DNA of 64,000 nt, taken from Alisma plantago-aquatica. Lineage: Eukaryota; Streptophyta; Magnoliopsida; Alismatales; Alismataceae. Positions within the stretch are counted from its first letter, which is position 1. The number at the start of each line of letters is the position of its first letter. The stretch covers positions 521,923,803 through 521,987,802 of the forward strand of contig OY856409.1 in assembly GCA_963693085.1 (NCBI GenBank), given 5' to 3'. The notes under the pieces are model-generated. The model ran no database searches. It was given only the letters and a program-made list of their open reading frames with translations, and had not been told where the DNA came from. The translations under genes and the position numbers were made by a program. Shown one piece after another: positions 46,872 through 57,440 of the stretch.

Positions 46872-49800
46872 CATGCTCATACGTTGTCTTGTGTAGCACA
46901 CTATAAATTGAAACATACAAAATATTTAAAAAATACAACTAATTAAGCACTGTTCACATAAATAATATATACATTGCAGTCGGGAACTTACTTCCACGTT
47001 CTTCCAAATTATTGGCTGGTTCTTTTTCCTGGGGACCTTTCCTCCAGCCTTTTTGAACTCATCTAAACCCCTACATGTTAATGTAACACAATAAATTGCA
47101 TAATTAAATAGTAATGTAATAACATATGTTGACGGATATGAAAATGAAATATTTTTCACCGAAATAATGACATTTTCATTGTGTGTCTATATTTTGAATT
47201 CAATTTAGTCCCCTTAGGATCTAGATAATAGACAGTGAACGTCTCGGGGACAATAACTAGTAACTCCCAATGCATACCACTAGAGGTAAAAAAGTCAAAA
47301 ATTAATAACTTAAAATCCACAATAAAATGTAATTTTCTTAAGTCCAAATTATAAGCAAAGTAAACTTACTCCACATTGAATGGAGCTATTATCACCGTCT
47401 TCTTATTTTGACCAAAATTTGTAAAAGCATCACAGCAGTATTGTTGAACTAATGGAGGGTCTTTAGCTACTAGACTAATCAAAGATGGAATCAAAAATCC
47501 TACATCTTCGAATGAAAAATCTACACATATCTTGTCTAAGTAGCTGCAAAACATGTATTATGTATGCATTAATAAATAAGAAACCAGATCACCAGATCCT
47601 ACACAAGATATATGGATGTATAAAGAAGATCTCACCTTATCCATAGCTCTATCACAGATGTATTCAGCCACTCATATCGAAACAACTCCAAAATATCTTG
47701 TATAAATAGGTTGCTTTCGTATGATTGACCTGCAGCATCCGCATCTATAGAAACAGTTATAGGGCAATTTATATCATGTTCGCCTAACCATATTGACATA
47801 CCCCTACAATTAGGACCTAACGGGATAGGTAGGTCCTGTGGAACCCAACTTGGTAATGTAGGAGGTGGAGGTGGAGGCCTAGATGCTCTGGGTGTCTTCT
47901 TTTTAACCTGTATATATATATATATAATTTCAGATCAATTGACATCATATACACACACTAACAATTTAACGTAATGTAAATTTACCATACAGTTTCAGTA
48001 TAGAGGACATCCTCTTTTGGCCACAATATCACTCCACCTTCTGCCTCACCAAGCATTTCACAATCTGGGTGGGCATATGGCAATGAAAGATCCATCCAAT
48101 TGGGGAATATATGTACCGGGCTCACACGAACCCAACCAGCCGGTAATGGAGACCCATGAAACATTTCCCCTTGTAGGGATGGGTAAGCCGACGCCTCTGC
48201 AATGACAAATTCTTTACTTTTTAGACGGCATGGCTTCAACCATTACAAATTTTTGTATAAAGAATGTTATATACATATATATATATATATCATCTTGAAA
48301 ACATATCATCTTGAAAATACTAGTTACTATGTCATAAAAATACTTACAGCGGATGTGCTAGGTGGTGGATCTACAGGATTACTCTCAACCTCTGCAGTAG
48401 GAGTAGAGCGGGACGCCATAGGTACTGTCTGCTGAGTGGCAGTCAGAGATGCCTACCACTTGCTCATTGTTTCTTCGAGTTTCCTATCAACTATCTTATC
48501 TACCTATACATGGATAAAAGAAACGTTAGGTTCTGATTATTGAATTCTCTTTTACAGTAACATTATAAAGAAAGAATAGGTTACTTCTTCTTGTGAAAGT
48601 CCCGCTTTTGGGACATGTTTGCGCTAGGATGGCCCAAAGAACGCTTTGATGCCCACACCAGCACCTGCAGACCTAACACGTCCAGGATGCTCTGGGTTAC
48701 CCAGAGCAACTGTCAATTTGTCCTTTGTGACCTCAGGGATGAACTTGCTTTGTTTCCTCAGCTCGTGCAGCTCACGCTGATCACCAAAACAAAAATTTGT
48801 AATTAAGTAAACACCACAAATAATCAATATTTGAACGATTGCTCTAAGAGTTGTATTTTACCATTTTTGCAGCCGCCTCAGCAGTTGCGGGTTTCCTTAT
48901 TTCTCCCTTCTTATTTTGCCTCCCATCTATCTAGACATCATGGCGAGGCAGAGGTGTGGTACCTATAGTAGAGGACTCCTGAGTAGCAGCATAGTGAGCA
49001 GTAGACTCAGCCTGTAGTCTTTGGCGAATGCATGCATACCCCTTTGGACCCATTGTGTGGTCATGCACATTCAGTGCACGCCTTGCTTTTTGCACCTCAC
49101 TGAGGGCCCTGTTAGTATGCACATTAATGATTTGGTTAGTAACACTAAATGTTAATCTTGAATAGGTGAATACAATGTATATTAATTAAATTGGGAGTGA
49201 CGCATAATACCTTGAATTCATCAGTTTGTCTTGAAGAAACAAACATGTCCCATTCTTCTTGGTCCAGGAAGTTCCACTATTCAGTGGTTGTCTTCTTCCT
49301 TTTGTCACCTTCTTTTATGTATTCTAGGGTGATATTTGTCCTATAGTTCCTTAAGACTCTCTCACAGTGTTGCATCACGCATTTACGATGCAGCTTTTCA
49401 TCCAATTCAAATATACTCTGCAAAATAGAATTGCTATTAACTAGTATCCAAAAAATTAGTAATCTACAAAATTGAATTGCAAATTAATAATAACTCACGC
49501 ATAAATCCTTCCATATTACATCTTTCTTCCCCTTAGGAACTTTACTCCAAGAATCTATCTTACAACCGAATGGCTACGAGTAACATACCCAAGATATGAA
49601 ACAAACGAATTGCGATTCACTCCAATTGCATTTCCTGCATTATCAAAATCCACAACAAGTTTGGGTCCATTGCCCCTTTGCGCTATTAACTTCTTCATCA
49701 TAGTGATGCCCCTTCTCTTGTCAACTTTTTGGTGCTGCTCATCAAGTGCCTCAAGTGCTTCAGAGGGTACATGTGCATCATCAACCTAAAATTTGACAAA

Positions 49801-49948
49801 ATAAACACACTTACATGATATAACTATAAATGGACATGTAGATATAAATATATGATATATTTTTAAAACTTACATTGTGAGGCAGTGCATTGATGTCCTC
49901 ACCCTCACGGTAATCATTAGCACGGTCATCAGGAGAATGCTCAGCCAT
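46872..49948 (-). pseudogene. Y second gene (5' exons through the broken protease exon)
   Basis: Minus-strand homologue of Z's second gene. It starts at ATG (49,946-49,948, MAEHSPDD), with exon 1 ending at 49,874 and exon 2 at 49,785-49,499. A conserved exon at about 48,239-47,996 carries VIAEASAYPS. Protease exons lie at about 47,543-47,370, 47,286-47,162 (MHWELLVIVP...YYLDPKG, His and Asp present) and 47,074-46,994. The exon beginning near 46,903 reads CATQDN and then a stop where Z has Trp. Four bases further on, Z interrupts the codon aligned with the catalytic Cys. A 1-bp deletion near 49,579 shifts the frame in exon 2. The remaining exons lie beyond Z at 39,666-39,343. Confidence 0.85.
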
Positions 49949-49957
49949 CTGAAAGTT

Positions 49958-50112
49958 CACATTCACATTGTAAAGTTCACATTGTAAAGTAATTCACATT
50001 GTAAAGCTCACATTATAAAGTTCACATTTACATTGTAAAGTAATTCACATTGTAAAAGTCACATTGTAAAGTTTACATTCACATTGTAAAGTAATTCACA
50101 TTGTAAAGTTCA
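49958..50112 (-). repeat. Minisatellite between Y transposase and second gene
   Basis: Reverse complement of the ACTTTACAATGTGAA array in Z, with fewer units. Confidence 0.83.
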
Positions 50113-50149
50113 CATTTAGAAAAATAAAACATATAAAAAAATATAAACA

Positions 50150-53100
50150 TGCCTCTCATTAACAATCCTTCATTATGATCTCCGTGCACATACAAGTCAT
50201 CATTAGCTTCAATATTTGCTGGTGTTGGCAACCCAACTGAGAATGGACTGGAGTCATCATACTTATCATAGTACTCTTCTTCATCTATAGGATCTTCAAT
50301 GAACTGTCTTTTACCATGAAGAACAACCGACCATTTATCATTTGCAGGATCATCGATATAAAATACTTGTTTCGTCTGTGATGCCAATATGAATGGTTCA
50401 CCCTTCTCGCCAATCTTTTCAAAGTTCACTAAAGTGAAACCCAATTCATCCACTATAACTCCTTTGGTGTTATCAACCCAATTACATTTGAAGAGTAGAA
50501 TTCTGAAATCTATGTAGTCAAACTCCCATATGTCTTCAATGACACCGTAATATGACATTTTATCTTCACGTGGACTCTTATCCTTTGCACTTTCAAAAAA
50601 CATAGTCGACGCTTGAAGGGTGACCCCACTATTTTGGACGACACTCTTATCATCTTGGCGCTTTGTGTAATATGTGAATCCATTAATGTCATACCCTTCA
50701 TAAGACATAACATTCAATTTTGGTTTAAAGGCGAGACATTTGATAGTTTCAGTAATATCATCTGGTGTTTGAGATAGTTGATGTAAGACTTTATCTTCAA
50801 ACCACTTAATAAATGTCTTGTTATGCTCTCTAGCAAGCCACATTGTATTGGCTCGAGGATATTGTCTCTTGATGAAATTGGTATGTTCCTCGATATAAAC
50901 ACTCACTTCGTCCATGTTGTGTAAAATATACAAGTGACCTTGTTTCAAATGCTCACGGCTGATTACTTTCACCCGTGATCCCAAAATTCCTTTGTCAAAT
51001 TGCTCCTCAATATTCTTGTCATTACCAGGAGTGTCATTACCACTCAGAAAGTCATTACAAAAATCCATAACCTCTCTCTCCACCTAACCCTCAATAATAC
51101 TCCCCTCAGGCCGATAATGATTTTGAACATCACTTTTAAAAACGCTCATGTATCGTTCAAAGGGATACATCCAATGCAAGAAAACTGGTCCCAACATTTT
51201 CACTTCCCTAGTCAAGTGGACAACAAGATGTACCATGATATCAAAGAACGACGGAGGAAAATACATCTCAAGCTGACATAGGGTAACAACCACTTCTCTT
51301 TGCAAATTATCGAGAGTATCGGGGTCAATAACTTTGATGCACATACTGTTGAAAAAGAAACAAAGTCTGGTGATTGCAAACCTTACATGCTTCGGCAATA
51401 TAGATCGAATTGCCACAGGTAATATTTGTTACATTAGAGTGTGACAATCATGAGATTTAAGACCTATCAACTTCAGATCTTTCATTGATACCAATCTACA
51501 GATGTTAGATGAGTAACCCTGTGGCACCTCAACATTTACCAAACATTCACAAAAAGCTTTCTTCTCCTTTCTAGACAATGTGTAACAAGCGGGAGGTAAG
51601 TATGTTCTCTGATTTCCCATTTCACGTAATTCTGTTAATTCTGACCTTATTCCCATTTCACGTAGGTCCAGTCTAGATTTTATCCCATCTTTAGTCTTAC
51701 CTGGTATATTCAACAAAGTACCAATGACACTATCACATACATTTTTCTCAACGTGCATGACATCGATACAATGCCTGACTATCAAAGAACTCCAATAAGG
51801 AAGATCCCAAAATATTGACTTCTTCTTGAATAAAGATTTGTCACTCCGTGTGGCCATAGTACATTGTGATCTCTTACCAAATTCATTGACAAAGTCTTTT
51901 ACTCTTTCATAAACAACCTCCCCTGGTATAGGTTTAGGTGCACTCTGTTCCTTATTCAATCCATTGAATGCTTTGTGCTTCCTACGATACGGATGGAATT
52001 TTGTAAGAAACCTTCGATGACCGAGATATACAGTCTTACCGCCATGTTTTAGTCTTGTTGAATCAGTGTTCTCTTCACATATAGGACACGTTTTAGCTCC
52101 TTTGACACTATATCCAGACATATTCCCATATGCTGGAAAGTCATTAATAGTGCAAAACAACATAGCATGTAAATGAAATGTCTCTTTTCGCGAAGCATCA
52201 TAGGTCATCACACCTTCACCCCAGAGTTTCTTTAAGTCATCAATCAGAGGTTCAAATAAACATTGATATCATTTCCAGGTTGTTTATGGCCCGATATCAA
52301 CAACGAAAACATTACGTACTTATTTTTCATACACAACCAGGGAGGAAGATTGTATATAACAAGCATGACTGGCCAAGTGCTATGTTGGCTGCTCAATGTC
52401 CCGTACGGATTCATCCCATCTGTACAAAGCCCATGTCTTAGATTCCTTACTTCTTCACCAAATTCAGGGTACAATAGATCAATATTCTTCCACTGTGGGG
52501 AATTAGACGCATGGCGTAGGATCCCATCATTATTTTTCTTAACATCTGCATGCCACCTCAAATTCTTCACATCTATCGGATTGGCAAACAAGTGTTGAAA
52601 CTGTGATATTATAGGTAGATACCACATCACCTTGGCAGGAGAACCAATTTTGGACTCCCCTGAAGTCGTCAATTTACACCGTGACGCACCACATTTTGGA
52701 CAATCTTTCAGATCCACATAGTCCTTTTGAAATAATATACAATCATTCGGGCATGCATGTATCTTCTTGGCATCCATTCCCATTGGGCACAACAATTTCT
52801 TTACATGGTATGTTGAGTTTGGCAGCTCGTTTCCTTCAGGAAGCATTTCTTTCAACAAAGACAACAATGACGTGAAGCTTTTGTCGCTCCATCTATTGTT
52901 AGCTTTCAGCTTATACAATCTCAACACAGCGCTAAGCTTCGTAAACTTAGTACAACCTGTGTATAACGATATCTCAGCATCATTCACAATGTTTCTAAAA
53001 ATGGGAGGTGGATCGGTGTGCTCTACCCCACAACTATCCAGCATCGCATCAACGATGTGTACTGGAACTGGTTCATTCACATCTACGTAATCGGAGGCAA

Positions 53101-53388
53101 TTTCTTCTTCCACACAAGCACTGCTATCGACATCCACTGGTTTCGGGTTTGAAATCTCTCCATGTCAGTGCCATTCTTTATAGCCTTGTATAATTATGTT
53201 GCACATGACATGACTTTTGATTTCATCACCAGTGCTGACTTTCAAGTTGTTACCGCAATGCCTACATGGACAGTAGAACCTATCTCCAGGTTGTTTTCTA
53301 TGTTCCTCGGCAAATCTAATAAATTGGTCAAGATCAGATATAAACTCTGGGGTGCAGCGATTGCAAATGGACATCCATGATCTATCTA
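50150..53388 (-). pseudogene. Y TNPD-type (tnp2) CACTA transposase, full length but mutated
   Basis: Encodes about 1,080 codons. Domains in order: transposase-associated N-terminus (53,388-53,165, CPCRHCGN); a linker with a zinc-like CPNDC...CPKCGASRC segment; the tnp2 core (about 52,750-51,450) with hallmark stretches LRHGLCTDGMNPYGTLSSQ, WPVMLVIYNLPPWLCMKNKY and TYDASRKETFHLHA; a DUF4218-like region (51,416-51,084); and a DUF4216-like region (51,083-50,150). The family catalyses cut-and-paste transposition of CACTA elements. Defects by comparison with Z and family pattern: the ATG aligned with Z's start is ATA, there are in-frame stops near 53,165, 51,429 and 51,084, and a 1-bp loss near 52,247 shifts the frame. 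Each is a small change, so decay is recent or moderate. Confidence 0.88.
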
Positions 53389-53539
53389 TTCTATGATCAA
53401 AGAGAAAACAAGTATATATTACAACAACATTAGGGTCTAGGGTTAACATATTAGAGTTTTTGCATGGTTAAAACTTTAGGCCAACAAATACATGTGTTGT
53501 CATTCTTATATATAATAAATGTGTACTACCTATCCCATT

Positions 53540-54017
53540 TTTGAACACCTAATCTCACTAGTACGTGTATAATGTGTATTGGGTTTTTAAGAAAATTTCG
53601 GCAGCATTTTTCCGCTGTTCTCCAAGTACATATGTACTTAGAGAACAAACGGGGAAATGTTATCAAAATTTTCTTGAAAACACAATACACATTATACACT
53701 TACATCCTAAGTGAGATTAGGTGTTCAAGAACAGTCCCAAACTGGGGATTATCCAAGATTTACTCCTAATGAGTAAATCTTAGACGGGTTTATATATATA
53801 ATAAATGTGTACCACCTATCTTATTCTTGAACACATAATCTCACTAATAAGTGTATAATGTGTATTGGGTTTTCAAGAAAATTTTGGCAGCATTTCCCCG
53901 TTGTTCTCCAAGTACATATGTACTTAGAGAACAAACAGGGAAATGCTACCAGAATTTTCTTGAAAACCAAATACACATTATACACTTACATCCTAAGTGA
54001 GATTAGGTGTTCAAGAA
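53540..54017 (-). repeat. Tandem pair of palindromes in Y leader
   Basis: Palindromes of about 190 bp centred on CATATG at 53,629-53,634 and 53,915-53,920, homologous to 41,074-41,582 of Z. The two similar open frames at 53,572-53,769 and 53,858-54,055 are by-products of the repeat. Confidence 0.85.
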
Positions 54018-54119
54018 CAGTCTCAAACCGAGGACTATCCAAGATTTACTCTTAATGAGTAAATCTTGGACGGATTTCTAGGCCAACAAATACATGTGTT
54101 GTCATTCTATAACATTGAT

Positions 54120-55010
54120 TTCAACATTTTGAGTGTCCATGCATGTTCATCATCAAGATAAAGATTACACATAAATTAGTATGACCTAGGGATGGAGAGA
54201 TTCATAATTGATTTCAAAATTTCAAACTAGCTCATGCATTATCATCAATCTACTTCATACAATAGGGATTCATGTAGATGTTAGGGTGACACATCACTAC
54301 AAAATCAGAGATTTAACATTAGGGTTTTAATATCTTACATAGATTGATCACAAGATTTCAGCAATATAGTTAATTCAAGATTATGGTGAAATGTGTATTA
54401 GGGTTTTAATATCTTAATTCAACATGCATCAAAATTTACAGAATTAGGTCAAGCATTAGTATTCAATTGCAAATGTATCTTCTTCTTCTTGCTCCCTCCT
54501 TACCAAATGGATAACAGCAAGGCCACGACCTTGTAAGAAGAGGGAGCAGGAGGAAGAAGACGAGGTGGAGGACCAGCCCACACGGTCGCTAGCGCTGGTG
54601 CATGTTGTGAAATCCCACGCGGAGCACGGTACCTGCTTGAGGGCGGAGGAAGAAGAGCGGGAGCAGGTACCTTCGGGAAACCGGCGAGGAAGCAGGGCAA
54701 TCGGCGGCAGGAGGAGCAGAAGGACCAGGAGGAGCAGGAGACCGCCGGCGAGGAGAGCAGCAGCAGCGGCGGCGGCGGCGAGGAGAGAAGCATCAGCAGA
54801 GGAGTCGGCGGCGAGCAGAAAAGGAGAGGCAGGCGGCGGCGGTGGAGAGCAGCTACAGCAGCAGCAGCAGGCGATGCGGAGGCAGACAGCAGGTGACGCA
54901 GCAGCAACGGCAGACAGCAGGTGACGCAGCAGCAACAGCAGCAGCAGGCGGTGGCGACGCATCAGGGGTCGGGAACCGGAGCAAAATCGATCGATGAAAC
55001 AGAAGAAAGG
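54120..55010 (-). other. Y leader region with GC-rich trinucleotide repeats
   Basis: 54,456-54,962 holds GCA/GCG-type trinucleotide-rich DNA that gives long low-complexity frames on both strands (Leu/Ala/Ser-rich on minus, Glu/Arg/Ala-rich on plus). Position and comparison with Z suggest an untranslated first exon. 54,120-54,455 is AT-rich and probably intronic. Confidence 0.55.
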
Positions 55011-55029
55011 GGAAGAGTTTGTTGTGTGT

Positions 55030-55513
55030 GGGGGCTATTAAGTTACTAAAAGGCGTCGGTTATCCATAACAACCGACGCCTTTATTATTAAGAGTCAGTT
55101 ATCCAAAGACAACCGACGTCAATTGGACATTCCTTTATCCTAATTTTTTTGGCGGGGACGGAGCGCACCCTTATCACGTCGATTATGCTAAGAAAACTGA
55201 CGCCCATATTGGAATTTTTGGCACAAATTTTATCTTCATTTAGCGTCGGTTATTAGGTAAAATACCGACGTTGTATCTGATACTTTGGCGCAATTTTTTT
55301 TTGCTCGAAAAAATTGGATTTCGCGGGCTACTTTAGGCGTCGGTTTCGTTTCTTCAACTGACACTGAATGAAAAAACGATACCCGTGTCTGGCTGGTCTT
55401 CAAATATAGACGTCGGATGTCCTTATTAACCGACGTTTAATGTTAACAGCGTCGGTTTTACTAAAAAACGGACGCCTCTAAAAGTGATGTTGAATGTTGT
55501 TTCTGTAGTAGTG
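55030..55513 (-). repeat. Y 5' terminal and subterminal repeat region
   Basis: Many GGCGTCGGTT / AACCGACGCC cores up to the terminus, which reads CACTACTACAGAAAC on the minus strand. Confidence 0.82.
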
Positions 55514-55516
55514 GTG

Positions 55517-55671
55517 TCTTTTTTTTTAGTTGCAATTGGGGCCGGGTCTATGTCGTCGGTTCTAGAACCGGCGTATGATTCTACCTTTAGTGACACCTAT
55601 TTGAGTGTCGTTTGAAAACCGACGTTAAAAGCCCATTTTAACCGACGTTAAAAGTGGTATTTGTACTAGTG
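55517..55671 (+). repeat. X 3' terminal region
   Basis: The last part of X after the Y insertion, with GTCGGTT repeats and the terminus GTACTAGTG. It is followed by the TSD ATA (55,672-55,674). Confidence 0.85.
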
Positions 55672-55674
55672 ATA

Positions 55675-55838
55675 GTGCATGTTGGCCGGTATTGTCCCGT
55701 AATTTTTCTCTCCTTGTCGTGGGAGAGTTTTCTACGTTAAATCCGGTGTTTCTTCTTTGGTTTTATACACTTGTCGGTAACGCTTCCGCAATAAATATTT
55801 GTCATACCCGGGACCGTATTTGTACAACATCCCCAACA
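55675..55838 (+). repeat. Copia 3' LTR, second part
   Basis: From GTGCATGTTGG to CATCCCCAACA it matches the last ~165 bp of the 5' LTR (32,19x-32,359). It is followed by TSD ATATT at 55,839-55,843. Confidence 0.92.
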
Positions 55839-55843
55839 ATATT

Positions 55844-57440
55844 CTATGAAGAGCAAGAGAGAAATACACATAAATATACACCAAATTGTTTTATGGAATC
55901 ATCTTTATTTTAAGATATTAGAGGATGACAAGTCAACAGTAAAATGGATGACGAGATTCAATTAGAGGGTCAAAGAGCCCAGAGTATGAGAGAATTACCG
56001 AGAGAGACGGCAAATATAGATAGAATATCATGGGCGATGACCTGCAGGCGGACCCAGTGTAGATAATTTAGCAGTGTTCCGTTTTTAATAGACATATTAT
56101 TTTTTCATTAGAGTTGACTGCAGACAGTAGAGAGACCAATGTGTCGTTTTTAATAACTGAGATGCTACTCCTTTATAGAGGATAGGCAACGTGGATATTT
56201 ATAATCCACTGGTCGTTGGTTTTATGGAAGTATCATTTCAAAGATCAGATTACAGAAGCAGATGTTGGAAGAGGGTCAAACACCAATTTAATTCCAATCA
56301 GTGAGCATGTGTAGCTTTTTTATTTTGCTGGGAACGGGTTGGGCGTGTGCCCAGTAGTGGCTCCACCACTGATTACCAAGGTAATAGTTCATATTGTTAG
56401 TTTCCGATAGCAATAAAGGCAGAAAGGGGGCGGACAGGGAGGAGAAACCTCCTACTTGACTCGACAGCTCTGCGAATACGTGCTTTCAAAAACAAAAAGC
56501 TCTGCGAATAAATCTGCGACCAAGGGTGGTGGCCGTTTTGAAAGACTTTTAAAATATTGCATCAACTTGCATAATCTTAGTTATTTTTGTATTGTTGTTA
56601 TCTGGTCTTCTTAATCTAAATGCACCAATCGTGTATTCGTGTTTGCAATTACAGATCTGTCATGGAATAAGTTGTTCATATTCTGGATGCATAATCATGG
56701 CACAGGAAACAACCAAAAAAATTGGTCCTTAAGATCATGGACAAAGACCCGTTCTTTGAAGACGGTAACAACATTAAGAAACATCTCCTGAATTTGTACT
56801 CCTTTTCCAACTTCCTACTAAAGTTGTAGCTCAACGTCACTCACATTGCGAAAACCTATAACCTCTTCCGGCACAGCTACAACACAGCAATGTGATCATA
56901 GTATGGTACCTGTGAGTTCAGCTCATAGTCCTCAAATTCTGGGTGATCAAATCAAGGCAGTCTAATTATAGAACTTCGTTTTTTTCCTTATGCTACAATG
57001 TGTTAAGATATATGAAAATTTTGCACATATATATTTACTTTGTAACATACATTTAATATGTAAGAATTCTACAACATGTTCAAATGGGTTACTTCTCGGT
57101 CTTTCAGTTTGAGTCAATGTTACAACTCTCCTGCACATATATATTGAGCTCAAATTTAACAAGTATCAAAATTTGTAGATAGACCGACTGTACATATAAC
57201 ATTACACTTGACCTCAGATATACAATGCTTGTGTAACTTACATTTTTATCATATTTTGTAACTGATTTGTTACATAGATGACTTAATATTATTGTTTTTG
57301 TTAAATAGTTACTTTACGTACCACATTATTACTTTGTATACTATATAATTACTTTTAAGAAGATTTTTTGTTAAAATTTTATAATTGCATTTATTTTTAT
57401 TTGATACTTTAACTTTTGACTACTTGTTTGCATAACTAAA
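55844..57440. other. Unannotated AT-rich region with one coding-like stretch
   Basis: No transposon termini were recognised. On the plus strand, 56,704-56,900 translates to a low-stop stretch with normal-looking amino-acid content (KKLVLKIMDKDPFFEDGNNI; later HIAKTYNLFRHSYNT), with one internal stop. I do not recognise the family; it could be a fragment of a captured gene or an old transposase. From about 57,240 the sequence holds GTTACTTTT-like repeats. Confidence 0.35.

Larger units (their letters stand above)
38305..55513 (-). mobile_element. CACTA element Y (near full length, minus strand; host of Z)
   Basis: Y's own DNA is 38,305-39,666 plus 46,872-55,513, about 10.0 kb. Its 5' end is on the right (reverse complement CACTACTACAGAAAC), and its 3' end is on the left (CACTAGTACATAACCG). 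The TSD is GTG (38,302-38,304 and 55,514-55,516), inside X. Removing Z rejoins the protease exon cleanly. On the minus strand it carries a leader region (about 54,120-55,010), two tandem palindromes (53,540-54,017), a TNPD-type transposase gene (about 53,388-50,150), a minisatellite, and a second gene with a C48 protease domain (49,948-46,872, continued 39,666-39,343). Both genes carry disabling mutations. Confidence 0.92.
36131..55671 (+). mobile_element. CACTA element X (outermost, internally deleted; host of Y)
   Basis: X's own DNA is 36,131-38,304 plus 55,517-55,671, about 2.33 kb, interrupted by Y. The left end is CACTAGAACAGAAATG, and the right end (reverse complement) is CACTAGTACAAATACC. 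The TSD is ATA (36,128-36,130 and 55,672-55,674). The 5' part is rich in GTCGGTT/AACCGAC subterminal repeats and has a GC-richer leader (about 36,840-37,260) like that of Z. It then jumps to 3'-end sequence near 37,940. No transposase or protease exon remains, so it is a non-autonomous deletion derivative in the same orientation as Z. The frames at 36,962-37,276 and 37,061-37,297 lie in the leader and are not convincing genes. Confidence 0.9.
31502..55838 (+). mobile_element. Ty1/copia retrotransposon, 3' LTR split by a 19.5-kb CACTA nest
   Basis: The 5' LTR (31,502-32,359), PBS (32,362-32,373), gag-pol remnant, polypurine tract (35,419-35,428) and first 700 bp of the 3' LTR (35,431-36,130) are contiguous. 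The 3' LTR then resumes at 55,675 after the CACTA nest and ends at 55,838. The 5-bp TSD ATATT is perfect (31,497-31,501 and 55,839-55,843). The element's own DNA is about 4.8 kb. Gag and Pol contain many stops, and most of reverse transcriptase and RNase H is deleted, so it is non-autonomous. The protein resembles the TNT1-94 class of copia polyproteins; the exact lineage is uncertain. Confidence 0.92.

Noticed and set aside
53572..54055. Two similar 65-codon plus-strand frames as a duplicated small gene
   Set aside because: They are translations of the palindromic repeat units on the antisense side of Y.
54456..54962. 168-codon Leu/Ala-rich minus-strand protein
   Set aside because: It is low-complexity trinucleotide-repeat DNA, open in several frames on both strands and not conserved in Z at the same place.
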